This document shows positions 9,952-21,773 of a DNA stretch of 64,000 nt, one piece after another. This DNA comes from Rhizophagus clarus (lineage: Eukaryota; Glomeromycota; Glomeromycetes; Glomerales; Glomeraceae): assembly GCA_015698045.1 (NCBI GenBank), contig BLAL01000036.1, positions 186,001 through 250,000 of the forward strand. Reading direction: 5' to 3'. Position 1 is the stretch's first letter, and every line of letters starts with the position of its first letter. The notes beneath the pieces are model-generated. The model did no database searches, was not told the DNA's origin, and saw only the letters and a program-made list of their open reading frames with translations. The translations under genes and the position numbers were made by a program.

Positions 9952-11211
9952 CTAAACATAATATTTTAATAATGCCTTCAGCCCAGCAATTAAATTTTTC
10001 ACGTCTGGCTTCTTAGACTGGGCGTTTCTTGAGTGATCGATCTTCTTGGTAGAACATCCAGATTTAGGAGTTTTATTTTGATCATTCTTGCGGTTGTTAG
10101 TATTAAAACCTGAAAAAGAAGAGTTAGACCCTTTGGGTGTCCCGGAAGACTTCTCTGCATTACCAATTCGAGCAGGTCTACGTAAATTCTTGAAGTTGGG
10201 GGTGGAATAACGGCACCAAGAGATTCTAACGTCATTCCAAAGCTGTGGGTTATTAATGCGAGTGGAAACATGATCCCAAATGTCAAAGTAACCTATCAGC
10301 TTTCTAGATCCATCAACTTCTTTAACTATTTTAAAGGATTTTATACCACTGTCCAACAAAAATTGGTAAGGGCGTCCATTTGGGAATAAGGAGGCATCCG
10401 TCATGTCTTCTGGAAGATTGTACACGACAGCTTGGAACTTTTCTCTTTGTTTCCTTTCTGAAAGGTTCCAGGAAGCAGAAAACCATCGAACAGGGATTCC
10501 TCCCAAGTTGACAGTCCAATCCCCTCTGTTGTAGCATTTCAAGCACTCATGGTCAGGAATCAGTCTAACCCTCGCAGATAAATACTTCTTGTGCACCCTT
10601 GTGCTGACTGATATGACCTTACCCCATCGTCCTAAATTGGCCAAAAGAGTATAGTTATCCCATTTGGCCAGAATATCATAGACTACAAGATCCAATAATT
10701 GTGCTTGTTCTTGATCTTGAGGAATATACCCGGTGATGATAACATTTCTATTTTTTGAATTATTGTCTGTCTCCTTCTGTTTTAATTTCTTTCCATTGTC
10801 TATAGGAGTTGATTGTGGTTTGGAATCTCGCTTCAACTGCTGCTTATAGAGTGTGGAAGGAGGAGAAAGAGTACTTTGATTAAAAGTAACCGTCTTTGAA
10901 TCAGAAGGTTTGGAGGGTGTATACTCAGGAAATTCAGCGCTAAAAGTGGGCACTACTTTTTCATCCAGTTTAGAAGGAGTTTGTAGTTGCAAAGCTTTCT
11001 TCTTCTCCTTACAGGTCTTCTTGGTCAAGGGCGTGACAGGTATAGGTGTAATATTACGTGAGGGTGTGGCGAGTATTTCATCATCATATGATCCTATCGA
11101 ATTAGTATCCAACATATCGACGTTAATCGACATATCTGATTGGTGCATAGGATCCCTAGATCTTCCATATTGGGAGATTATTTGTTTACATATGCTTTTC
11201 ATTCTTGGCAA
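9952..11211 (-). CDS. Retroelement ORF1-like protein, main part
   Basis: A 419-codon frame. The first about 150 residues are Ser/Thr/Pro/Lys-rich with TPSK motifs. Residues about 150-340 hold two compact segments (VIITGYIPQDQEQAQLLDLV and AVVYNLPEDMTDASLFP) that look like RNA-binding RRM-type folds, as in ORF1 proteins of non-LTR elements. The C-terminus is basic and Asn/Lys-rich. No CCHC knuckle was seen. The role inferred from the element context is RNA binding and packaging of element transcripts. The frame opens inside the preceding ORF and overlaps it by 13 nt, so the intact protein may have been a single frame broken by a small indel, or it may be frameshifted during translation. The first ATG here is probably not the original start. 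Confidence 0.6.
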   Translation of the reverse strand: MPRMKSICKQIISQYGRSRDPMHQSDMSINVDMLDTNSIGSYDDEILATPSRNITPIPVTPLTKKTCKEKKKALQLQTPSKLDEKVVPTFSAEFPEYTPSKPSDSKTVTFNQSTLSPPSTLYKQQLKRDSKPQSTPIDNGKKLKQKETDNNSKNRNVIITGYIPQDQEQAQLLDLVVYDILAKWDNYTLLANLGRWGKVISVSTRVHKKYLSARVRLIPDHECLKCYNRGDWTVNLGGIPVRWFSASWNLSERKQREKFQAVVYNLPEDMTDASLFPNGRPYQFLLDSGIKSFKIVKEVDGSRKLIGYFDIWDHVSTRINNPQLWNDVRISWCRYSTPNFKNLRRPARIGNAEKSSGTPKGSNSSFSGFNTNNRKNDQNKTPKSGCSTKKIDHSRNAQSKKPDVKNLIAGLKALLKYYV

Positions 11212-11582
11212 ATTTCGGAGTCCATGAGAATAATTGCTTGGCGCTCATCGTCTAAGAGAAAGTGATTAAGTAAAGTAGCAAAAAATTGAGCCATAGGAGG
11301 ATAGCAGTCGTATCTACTAATATGTTGTGACAGCTTATCCATAGGAACTACTTGGTCCTTATTGTTGCGAAGAAACTTCTCCATAGCGGAAGAGTCTGGA
11401 GCTATTATTGAGCTAAGGAGTTCTGGGTTTCTTTCGATGAGTCCTGAGAGAAAATCTACTATAACATCGTGAAAGCGGTCAAAAAGTAGACTCTCTCCAG
11501 CAGAAGTAGGGGTAACTTGGGTCGTAGAAGACGTTAAAGCTGTTTTTGGTGCTGGTTTACTTAGCAAAAACCCTTTCTTCAT
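11199..11582 (-). CDS. Retroelement ORF1-like protein, N-terminal part
   Basis: A 127-codon frame starting MKKGFLLSKPAPK, with a helical segment (FHDVIVDFLSGLIERNPELL) and a run of Leu/Phe-rich helices to about residue 115. It ends in a TGA that overlaps the start of the larger ORF on the same strand. The two frames together would give about 545 residues. I do not recognise a named domain. It is only about 50 nt from the inferred 5' end of the element, as expected for the first ORF. Confidence 0.55.
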   Translation of the reverse strand: MKKGFLLSKPAPKTALTSSTTQVTPTSAGESLLFDRFHDVIVDFLSGLIERNPELLSSIIAPDSSAMEKFLRNNKDQVVPMDKLSQHISRYDCYPPMAQFFATLLNHFLLDDERQAIILMDSEICQE

Positions 11583-11635
11583 GACAAAAATAAAAATTTT
11601 TCTTCCGTAAAAATTTGGTTCACAGATCTGTAGGC

Positions 11636-12738
11636 AAAAAAAAAAAAAAAAAAAAAAAAATAATTTATATATTAATATATATATATATATATATTTTTAT
11701 TTTTAATTTACTGGTCTGAAATAAGTCTGAAAGTTTTCTTGTTTTTTAATAGTAGTTTTTAAACTAACTTTAATTTTTTATTTTCTTTCAATTTAGAATA
11801 AATTAAAAAAAAAGATTATCAGCTATATTAGTAAGTCAGATCAGTAAGTCAAATGACCAACCAAATTGCAACTACTTACCGTAACTGATCATATTGATTT
11901 ATTTGAACTGTTTCTTTTAAATTTTAATATCAACTTTTAATACGATTACTACCTTTAAGAAGAAAAGAAAAGCATATCAAAAAATATGAAGAATGATGCT
12001 TCGCAGGATTTAAATTTCACAGTGGGTTCTAGTATTAATATTGTTAGTTATAGGGAGTAGTTAATGTAATTTTTTTTTCTTAAGATCAGATGTGCAAATA
12101 GAGAAAAGTAAATATTTTTTTTAAAAAAAAATCAGTTTTCAAGGAAGTCAATTTTAATTTATAAAATAAAAAGATTTTTTTTCAAAGTTTTTTTAACTTT
12201 AAATTATTTATCCAAGATAATTAAACTTTTATTATGATACATGTCGTATTTATATAAAATACATAATTGATCAACAAATGACTCTAAAATAGTTTAATTT
12301 TTATGTATTAAATTCAGTAATAAATAATATAATATACATAAATAATATTATTAGATCAATGGATTAATCTGATAGTTATCAATTGATATATACTGATTGA
12401 ATTCAGTTTTATAAGTAGTAATAATTATATATCAAACTAAATGATACTATTGAATTATTACCTAATTTATTTAAATTAAAAAATATGATCAATTCGGCTA
12501 ACCTAAATTTTTATATAGTTATCAATCAGGTATATACCCTATTAATTACTAAATTTTGGTTAACCTATTAGACTAATAGTTATCAATAGGGTATATACCC
12601 AATTTATTAGCTTTCGACTTGTGTTGGAGAGTATTAATTTAATTCTAGAAATTATGCTTTTAATACAATTTCAATCTGAAAAGCAAATTACAAGTTAATG
12701 CACCATGATATCATACTTGAATAATGTGAACAAATTAT
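11636..12738. other. A tract, TA microsatellite, orphan array unit, AT-rich spacer
   Basis: An A run (11636-11660) is followed by a TA-rich run (about 11665-11695) and, at 11704-11745, one isolated unit of the - strand micro-exon array (tttactggtctgaaataag). The rest has no gene. At 12520-12610 gtatataccct and related phrases appear as direct and inverted copies and resemble 7840-7960. Confidence 0.55.
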
Positions 12739-15060
12739 TTGCATACTTATAATCTTCTTTTTCCTAAGGTTAAGCTATCTGCACTTCAAACAATATATAG
12801 AATGCTAATAGGTAATGTTTCTGCAGCTGAGAATACAATTGAAGCAAAAGTCAATGAACGCATTAGACTTGCTTTAGAACTTGAAAATTCAGACATTACT
12901 ATTAATTTAAGTGAATATAAAGACAAAAAATCTAGTAAATATAGTATTTTTTGAAAAGTTGCAGCTCAATTTTTTGCAAGGAAAGCAGCAGATGTTGTAA
13001 CTGCTGTAGATGAATATAACATGATACAGTTGTTCATCTTGCAACTGTAATTTCAGTAAATGATCTTTTGCATCAAATTGAACATGAATGCCCACCTGAA
13101 ACATCAATTCCCAGTACACAATGGTTACAATTGCAATTTTAACCTAAGGATCCAACATGGCTAAGTAGTTTGCAAATACTGATTTATTACCCCTGAAGTT
13201 CATAGTTCAAATGCATCAGTTATGAGCTTTTTATCCAGATGTCTACTATGCATCAGCATTGTTTTATTATAAAAAGGAATTTGTTGTTAAATTTCAGAAA
13301 TCACAAATTTTGTTTATTTAGATAACATAAAGTTAGTGAACCTGAATTTCCTGTTGCTGCAGTAGAAAAAGAAAAGAAAGTTGTAGTCAGTAAAAACACT
13401 ATATTTTCAGTTGCTGACTATAACTTCACTAAAATAGGAATAGTACCTAGTGTAGCTATGATATGTAGTATTCCTGAATCAATTGATGGTGATTTCTATT
13501 TGAAAAAATAAATATTGAATTAAAAGATACAATTTTCCAATTTTTTTCACCTCCCAGATATGAACTCTCTGACAAGCCAGTGCTATATCTTTATACAAAT
13601 GGTGGGTCAGACCATCATTGTATATATACTCATGTTCAGCTCTCATATATTTGTCTTTTTATTGCACTGGATCTTAATTACTTTGTTGCTGTTCAGATTA
13701 TACTGCAAAATTTATGAAAAAATCCTGTTGAGCATATCATATCAATTTTAAATCTAGGGTTACAAAGTATTGATTTAATGCGAACTAAAATGAACAATGA
13801 TTCAGAAAGGTTAATGAGCAAATGTGGTACCATGAACAAAATTCACAAAGTTGCTGAGAAGAATCCTACCTTAAAAGAAAACCTAACTGCAAGTCTTCAA
13901 ACACTAATTAATTTGATTCGTAGTGTATTTGAGCATCAGTTTCTTAAAGATAAGTCTTTTAAAATATTTACTACTGCATCAGAGACAGAAATGAAGAGAT
14001 TCTAGAAAACGATTCAGCTTGTGTATAACAGTATTACCAATAAAGACTGTATTGCAGAATATATAAAACAAAAGGTAAATGAAAAGTTTAATTGAATGTA
14101 AAAAAAAACTTTGATTAACCTTTCTTATTTTTATTTAAAGCTACTTTTACAAAAGTTTTTCAAACACTGTTGTACAGCAAGATACTATTCATTTACGATA
14201 AAAAATATGGTGATCCAGCTTATACTATTTGTTATTCTCCTTATTATTTGCCAGAAGATTTTAAATAATTGCATTATCTTCCTAATCCACAGTCTGAAGA
14301 AGACATGCATTACAAATTATTTGAAGAATTATATAGTAAGGAAACAACAGAAAATCACAGACTATTGCTTAAAAATACTAAAATGAAGAAAAAAAACAAA
14401 ACAGTATTTACAAGAATGAAACATATGATACCATTTTATCCTTCTACTGCATATGCAAAAAATGTTAGTATTACCATATATTGTATCAAATGTGAGAAGC
14501 CACACCTCTTATTTAGTACAAAAAAATTTACTGAAAAAAACAAGATAATATTGTGAAAATTCTTGGATATAATATTCTATACTTGTGGTATGTCATTTCA
14601 CAATATGTGTGATCTAACAATAGCAGTATTACCAAAACAACCAGATGATGACACAAAAAATGATCATGAAAAAGCTGATGATCAAGATATGAAAGATGAT
14701 AATGAAAATGAATGGAATAAACCTAAAGATTCAGATAATGAGAATGAAGAATCTGAAAATAATAAAGACGAACTTGAGAAAAAAAAGTCTAGAGAAGGAG
14801 AGAAAAAGAAGAATTTTATTCATGAAATATTTTCAAGAGTCTTTGTTAATGACTCATGATCCTATTTTTTACAAGTTAAGAAGCCGTACTATTTAGCAGG
14901 AATCTATCTGAATGTTTGTTTTGAATGTAGAAGTTCTAATGTTACTGAAGATGTAAAAGGTGAACATCCATATTGCAGTGTTTGTAGTGGTAATACTAAT
15001 GTTTCAATGAAACGTTTAAGGTGAAATCAGGGTGATAATGTCAAAGGAAAATGTAAAATA
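12739..15060 (+). pseudogene. Decayed transposase-like protein gene
   Basis: A long degenerate coding region with blocks in shifting frames: 12739-12954 (LQTIYRMLIGNVSAAENTIE), about 13590-13750 (YTNGGSDHH, followed in another frame by NPVEH and ILNLGLQSIDL), 13778-14005 (KMNNDSERLMSKCGTMNKIH), 14269-14556 and 14563-14859, then cysteine pairs CFEC and CSVC at about 14920-14990. The NGGSDHH block resembles a TDGGPDH motif I recall from a widespread element protein; if so, one acidic residue has changed to Asn. Many stops and frame changes make it non-functional. A strongly acidic/Lys-rich segment lies at 14640-14800. Confidence 0.5.
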
Positions 15061-16146
15061 GGTTGAGGTTTCAATAGGTAAAATGTGATTTATCATATGA
15101 TATAAAAGTTTAAACTTTTATTAGTCAATTATATATTAATAATAAAAAAAAATAAAAATTTTGAATTTAAGATTTACTGACCCAACCAGAATATAAAAAC
15201 TGAATTTATAACTTTACGTTGCCTTATATGTATATAATACAAAATTTTATTTATTAATTAGATTATAGTATAGAATAATATTGCATTACTATTATAAAAT
15301 ATTTTACTATAATCATTTTTAATCAAATTACATAATATTTTATAAAAATAATCAATAAAATTTGATGTGTATTAATATATTTGTATTAATAATTTTAAGT
15401 ACAATACAATACTAAGTATTTTAGCACAATGCTACATTATCCAGTATAATTGTAGTATTTTTTAGTGTGATGTACCATTTTTCATAAAAAATATGATAAT
15501 TGCAGTACTGTATTATATTATACTTATAGTTATACTATTTTAAAATGGCATTTGGAGACCGTTATAGCAAAAGGGGTGATGCGTTGAATGCGTGATTTTG
15601 AGAAAATTGTAAATTATTATTTATTATTAATTTTGCTGATCATCGCAAAAAAAATGATTTTTTAAAAAACGGTTTTATTAACTTTGAATTTTTTTTTGCA
15701 AATAATAAGAAGACCCCTAAATACGAAGATATCACATTAAGATAACTGTTTCGTACACTTTGAAAATAATTTCTCTAAATAACGTAAGTGTAACTATGTA
15801 CATTTTGGCTATTTTGGTACTAGTAAACATAGTAGATATCACATCAATTATCACAACGAGATTTCAATCATCACATTCAGGGGCTGTATAATAAGTTAAG
15901 AATATTGGATTTCTTTTTATATATTTATTTTTTAAATTTTGTGTAATTTATAAACTATATAATCTTAATAAAGTTTATAAAATATTTAATAAAAAATAAA
16001 CAATTATTTCGTTCTAATAATCTTTTTTAGAGATTCTAATAAAAAAAATGATGATTAACAATATCAGCAATAAAAGAATAAACAAAAAATAGACTCACTT
16101 TATTTATAGAATTGTAAAAATTTTAACCTAACTATAATATTCTAAT
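15061..16146. other. AT-rich intergenic DNA
   Basis: No open frame or RNA gene that I can support. The piece 15540-15870 is less AT-rich (ggcatttggagaccgttata) and may be repeat-derived. Confidence 0.5.
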
Positions 16147-18241
16147 TTAACTTTTTTTTGATCCATTTGATTTAGGACAAGTAATATCTTGAAATGGCAA
16201 ATCAACATAGAGCGCAATTTCTTTATGCAATTCTTCTTGCCTTTTCAAAGAAAGTATTCTAACATTAATTATAGAAGGTAAAATATCAGAATCAAAAAAA
16301 AGCTGCAAATAATAGTACTTTTATAGTCATCTTAAGTTTATCTTTATAAAAAACAACTCTAGGATATTTTGAGGTAAAATAGAAGTGATGGTGTTTTTGA
16401 ATATTAGGTAATTTTTTAAAATTTTTAAAGTAATCTTTAAAATTATAATATTGAAACCCTTCTCTATTCAAATAGTATTAAGAAACATTAAGATGAATGA
16501 GAATAGAACAATTGATAATTGAAACTATATCATCTAAGATATTTACTTTGCTTTTCTGATAAAGAATTTTAATCAAACTAAAACAGCTGTTACAGATGAA
16601 TTTTATATGTCCAGGTATTATAAAATTTAATTCAATATTATCATATAAATCCTGATCAATTAACCATGAATAGAAAAATAAAGAATAATTATTTTTGTTT
16701 TGTTCTACACAATTATCACACGTAATAACTAACTTTTTTCTTCACAATTATATTTTTGAATTGTATTTCAAACTATAGATGCCACCCAAATTATTTTAAG
16801 TAAATTCCAAATTAATTTGTACATTTTGACTGCCATAATTCCCAAATCTCAAATGTACAAATTACAAAATTTATATATGTAATTTATAAATTAATATTTT
16901 GGATTTGGGTGGCATTTATATTCCAAACTAAGCTAAGCATACAATTTACACCTTTCCTTGTTTACTATCATCAGGCATTTCACCTTCATCAATTATATAA
17001 TTAGTTTGTTCTGTATGTAGGAAGTTACTAGTATTATAAATTCCAAACAAATATACTTTTCTTGGACTTTTAAAAAATAAAGATCCTATTTGTTATAGTG
17101 AGTAAGGAATTAGAACATTTTGAGTTCAATCATATAATATTTGAGATTTATCAAATGTATTATTTAGATTACATTTGCCATCTTAAACTGCATGCTTAAT
17201 ATTAACATTATAGTAATCACGTTCTTGTTTTGCATGATTGAGGTGATCTAAATAATTTTCTGTAACTTTTAATTTTTTTTCTTATTCTATAGCAAACTGA
17301 ATATTCATTTTTATTCTTTTACAGGTATCATATAGGTCAGACTTTAGAGACATAAATTGAAATGAAGGTATTAGGATTTTTTAAATATTAATAAAAGTTG
17401 TTTTATATATAATTTGTATTTCACTTTCATGCTCATCCTTATAGGTTTGTACATAATCACGATATACTGAAACATAACTAAAATTTGTTAAAAGAAATAT
17501 AATTGGCATAGTAAATTTGAAAAATTTTTGTCCAGGTGAAGGTATTCCATGCATATTAGCATAATTTTTTAAAAACTCATGTATTTTATATGCTAAACTA
17601 TAATTTATCTTAATACGATTCATATTTTTAGAAGTATTGCCTGTATTATCATATATATGTTCTCCAAGACTATGTTCCTATAAATGTTTTTTAATATTAT
17701 CCAAATAATGATGACTAATTCCAATAAGAGCAAAATATGTAGTACAGCATATTGAAAGATTATTATTAAAACAATAATTGAAGCATGAATATTTTTATTT
17801 TTAGTTCTTCCTTCATCCTTTTCAAAAGCTATAAGTTGATCTTTAATAATCATATTCCACATAGTTTTGTCTAAACTTTCAAATTCTGTCTAATGTTCAA
17901 GAAATCTTTCATAGCCAATTTTTTTCAAAACAATTAGAATTACATGAACATTTTCTATTTTCAAAAACCTTCTTAACTTTCAATTTCAAATCATTATAGA
18001 CCTTATTTTCAATATAATTATCAGTATTTTCTATAAATTCAAAGTTATTTAAATGTAAATTTTCAAAATTCTTATCCATAAATGTAATTTCTTCATCAGA
18101 TGTGTTTTCATCATCATTTGTTGTATTTTTTTCACTTTCACAACTTGAATTTTCAGCAAAAAAAGTATTTTTCAGTTCTTTTAAGGCTGATAATATAGCA
18201 TTATTTTCACTGTCATTATTAAAATATATGCCATATTCCAT
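16147..18241 (-). pseudogene. Decayed multicopy transposase-like gene
   Basis: Starts at 18241 (MEYGIYFNNDSENNAILSAL) with an acidic N-terminal region and a cysteine cluster (CSCNSNCFEK). Later blocks are SYVSVYRDYVQTYKDEHESE (about 17450), ENYLDHLNHAKQERDYYNV (about 17230), FFKSPRKVYLFGIYNT (about 17050), NKNNYSLFFYSWLIDQDLYD (about 16680), NFIIPGHIKFICN (about 16600) and LPFQDITCPKSNGSKKS, ending at a TAA at 16147. Stops and frameshifts break it throughout. The order (a Gly-Gln-Asn-Lys-Asn-Asn-like block followed by an 'IPGHTK' block) matches a multicopy element family I recall from Rhizophagus and some animals; catalytic chemistry is not established. It is convergent with the pseudogene at 12739-15060. 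Confidence 0.55.
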
Positions 18242-19575
18242 ATTATTTTAAATGAAAATTGCAAAGGTTTTTTATAATGAAAATGAAAAAAAGATCAAAG
18301 TTTTACACCAAATTTTATGTCTTTTTACTAATAAAGTATAAATAGAAAATTGTCTGTGGTTACGTGATTATCAAAAAATCTTAAAATCTGATTGGTCAAC
18401 ATATCACCTCCTTTTGCTGTGGTGATCCCCATTTATTAATAAAGGTAATAATTAAAAATCTTAAGTTACATATATACTATATAAGAAAATTATATAAATA
18501 TCATATCTTATCTGAAAGAAGGGATAAGCTCTTATATTAATCTGATATTAGGTGACATCTATCATTACTCTAAGCCCATATATAATAATTTATAATGTAT
18601 TTTTTATCAATTCTTTAATTGTCATATATGAATATTACTTATATAGATGGGCGGTATAAACAGACTATAATTTTAACCTTTCATGAAATATTCCCACATA
18701 AGCAGGATAAATTATATAATTTTAGGCCTTAGATTATGAAAAAAAAAAATTTCAATGTAATTTCTCTATTTTAAGCATAGAGAAAATAAAACACAGAGAG
18801 AGAAAAGTTACATTAAATTAAAATAATTAAATAATTTATTTAATGTAAGGCTTATATTGGAAAGATTCGTGAAAGGCTTGTGAAAATATGAAATTTTCAT
18901 TTGATCTAAAAGAAGATATAAAAATGTAGAATTTAGTTTGGTTTTTGTATTTTTATTTTTTTTTAACTTAACAAAAAAAAATAAATAAAATTAAATTGTA
19001 TCTTAATTTCTTAAAATTCCTAAAACCAAATGCCTGTAAAATTTCTACGGTTTATTATGTGCCGGATCGCTCGTTTAAGAATTAACCGTGAAAGACTTAC
19101 AACAACAACAGTATGTAGGCTTCAATAGAAGAGGATTATGCTCCGGATCTACTAAGCAATTAAGTGACGGACAAACAAAAAATTATTTTACTATGCATAC
19201 GGTATATAGTGTATATAGTATATAAATTTTCTTATAAATTATAACTAACTAAAGTATAATGGTATTTTGTCTATTAATTATTGATTGTTGTACTAGTTAT
19301 CACATGTTCAGTAAACCTCTACAAATGATTACAATTTTTTTCGATAGAGAATAACTAGTCCCTAACGTATTTTTTTTATTATATTATTATTATTATTATT
19401 TTTAAAGTTTTTTTTTTTTTTACAAATGTTTCTTGCAACAAAAGAATGTAAATTGTAAAAATTGTTCATAAACAAAGGAAATTTATTTGTAAACAAAAAA
19501 TCAATTTCCTTTCCTTGCAACCTAACGTTTTATTAGTTGCAAAACGATAAGCAAAAGTTTACCCATGGGAACTTT
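18242..19575. other. Intergenic boundary region
   Basis: No gene recognised. Sequence changes here from element remnants to conserved genes. Short (att)n and T runs lie at 19370-19420. The less AT-rich piece 19010-19190 has no frame of note. Confidence 0.5.
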
Positions 19576-21155
19576 CTACTGAATTTTATAATGTACTGGC
19601 GAGGAACACAAATTTCTTGGTGTTCGTGGCGGGGACAAAATTAGCGAGAGTTCTGCTTTTGAAACAGAATAAAGGTCGCTTCGTCGTGATCCTGACTGAC
19701 TATTGTTTATTTGTTGCATCATAACCCTTTGATTGTTCTTCCTTTCACGAGCCTTTAATGCAGACCTATAATTAAATAATTATTATAAATTAGATTTATA
19801 AATCACCAAATAAGTTATAATAAAATATATATTTACCTTCGCTTTGACTCTAACATTCTTTGTCGTCGTTCTTCGTCCGTTTTAGGACGATTTGGATCAT
19901 TATCCCAGCGTGTGCCTCTTGGTTGTTCGATCTTGTGTTTATCCTTAAGATGTCGGCGCAAAATTGAGCGCGCATTCTTTCCTTTATACATTTTATCACA
20001 TTCGGAACATGCAAATTCTTTACTTTCAGTTTCATTCTCTTTGTTTGCTTGTTCTTGTTTTAGACGTTGATTTAATGTCAGAAGAGTAGTTGATGCTGAG
20101 TCGGCTTGTGAACAAGGTTGTGTGAGTATACGAGACTGCATATTAGATTGTTGATTAACTTCATGCTCTGGGATTATGATAGAAGCCCGTTGGTTTAACC
20201 CCCGATTAGGAATCATTATTGGAGGGAGTTGTGCATAACCTTCTGTGGGTGACATTTGGCGCCAACTTTGATCAGCATCGAATGAAGAACGATCTGATGA
20301 AACTTGAGGTGAATGGGAAAGTCGGTTAAATCCGTGCCCAGAATAACGACATTCAGCCATGGGAGTAGGCCCTTGAACAGCATTAGAGTTATGTGACCAT
20401 TCTTTACTGATAACAAAAGGCGAGCGTTGATGAGCTGGTGTATGTTCTTGAATTGTGTCGTGTTCAGGAATGACTTTGTTACACTCTACCATTGTAGACG
20501 AACTTTGTGAAGTATTAGTATGAATGCGCGATTGTTTAATAAGTTTAATAGATGGAGAATGTTGTCGAGTTTGTATTAATTCTTGATTTGTACCCAAGTG
20601 TTGTTGATGTAACTTATTCTCAGAAAGAATATTATTACGCTCTGGAGTTGGCTTTCGTATAATATTAGTAGTATTATGTAAACACTCTTTACTAATAACA
20701 GCAGGAGAATGATTTTGAACTGGCGAAGACTCTGAAGACGTATTATCCAAAAGTTGGTACACAGGGCTAACAAAATTGCGTCGTGATATAGGGGTTAGTT
20801 GAGTTTTCCACGCGTCTTTATCAGTTAAGCGTTCATTTGTGTAAGAAGTAGGTGTCGGTGTCGTACGTGCCCACGTTTGGTCAATCACAACAGAAGTACG
20901 TTCACTATATGGCTTTAGAGCTGTATTAGACACGTAACTAAAATCAAGTTCTTGAATCAAGGAAGTTCTTGGACAACTTTGTGTTGACCCTAATAACGAA
21001 AAAAGTGTAGGCCTTTGAAGTTTTGGTTGTAATAGAACAGGGAAAGACTTTGGCCGTGTCAGTACTTGGGAGTTAAGATTAGAGAGCTTCAAAGGAGATA
21101 AAGAGACATCATCAAGAGACGAAAAGAAAATCGAGTTATTATTAATTGTAGACAT
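19576..21155 (-). CDS. Single C2H2 zinc-finger protein
   Basis: Two exons, 21155-19837 and 19765-19576, split by a 71-nt intron (GTAAAT...ATAG), give 502 residues. Residues 1-370 are low-complexity, Ser/Thr/Gln/Asn-rich, and look disordered. Residues about 381-410 form one C2H2-type finger (CSECDKMYKGKNARSILRR, then HLKDKH), followed by a basic tail (TDEERRQRMLESKRR) that continues across the intron into KARERKNNQ and ends with a Pro-rich segment. A nuclear DNA- or RNA-binding regulator is inferred. The start is the first ATG after the upstream stop. Four ACGCGT boxes lie 144-270 bp upstream, suggesting G1/S-phase control. The downstream exon was placed by phase and splice sites and is confident. 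Confidence 0.75.
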
Positions 21156-21298
21156 TTTTTATGGAAATTGCATTATGTAAGTATATGAAAAATTTAGGTA
21201 ATGGTTTGAGAAAAAGTCGAACCAAACACGAAGGGCTTAAATATCTTTCAGACATTAATTGAAAATGGGGGTGTACCCTAAAGAAGTTGTTTAAATTT

Positions 21299-21438
21299 AC
21301 GCGTTCGTTTACAAAAAACGCGTCACCTGTGAATAAACTAAAACGCGTATTGATAAAAAATAAATATGTTAGTGTAGATTTCACAAAAACTATAAAAAAA
21401 AAGCTTAAATTTGGTATCAGAACGCGTTTTCGCGTTCT
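21299..21438. promoter_or_regulatory. Cluster of ACGCGT (MCB-type) boxes
   Basis: ACGCGT occurs at 21299-21304, 21318-21323, 21343-21348 and 21422-21427, upstream of the C2H2 gene start at 21155. The last box lies in a perfect 8-bp palindrome with a four-base loop (agaacgcg-tttt-cgcgttct, 21419-21438). In yeasts ACGCGT is the MluI cell-cycle box bound by MBF (Mbp1/Swi6-type or Res/Cdc10). Binding here is inference. Confidence 0.6.
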
Positions 21439-21773
21439 CTACACTAACTAGTATTGATTAACATGATAATAGAACAAAATCATGTGTGCGTACACAAGTT
21501 GATTATTTAGATAAAGCGTGTTCATCTGTAAAATAAAGTAAAAATAAAGTGAAAGCAGGGTAACTAAATATATACGTTTATATCCGTGACGGTTTTATCT
21601 TTGTCAGTTTGTCTAAGCGTACGTAGAGTTCTTTTCTCGGTAAACCATGTTAGAGATTGATGTTATTTCATTGAGAATTAATTAAATTGAGTAGAATAAT
21701 AATAATATAATTTTTATTATGATAGGAACGTATCTAAGCTATTCAATAATAATAATAATAATATGAAATTTAT

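Larger units (their letters stand above)
9621..11635 (-). mobile_element. Poly(A)-tailed ORF1-only retroelement copy
   Basis: A 2.0-kb insertion read on the - strand. It starts near 11635, encodes an ORF1-like protein in two overlapping frames (11582-11199 and 11211-9952), has about 300 nt of 3' untranslated DNA and ends in a 29-base A tail (T run 9621-9649 on +). It is flanked by A tracts (9609-9620 and 11636-11660), which fits insertion by target-primed reverse transcription into an A-rich site. No endonuclease or reverse transcriptase is present, so it is a non-autonomous copy, a short form, or a retrotransposed transcript. It interrupts the - strand micro-exon array: a matching unit lies beyond its right end at about 11704-11745. 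Confidence 0.7.

Noticed and set aside
21142-21384. 80-codon - strand frame just upstream of the C2H2 gene
   Set aside because: It overlaps the real start and lies in the promoter with the ACGCGT boxes. No family resemblance.
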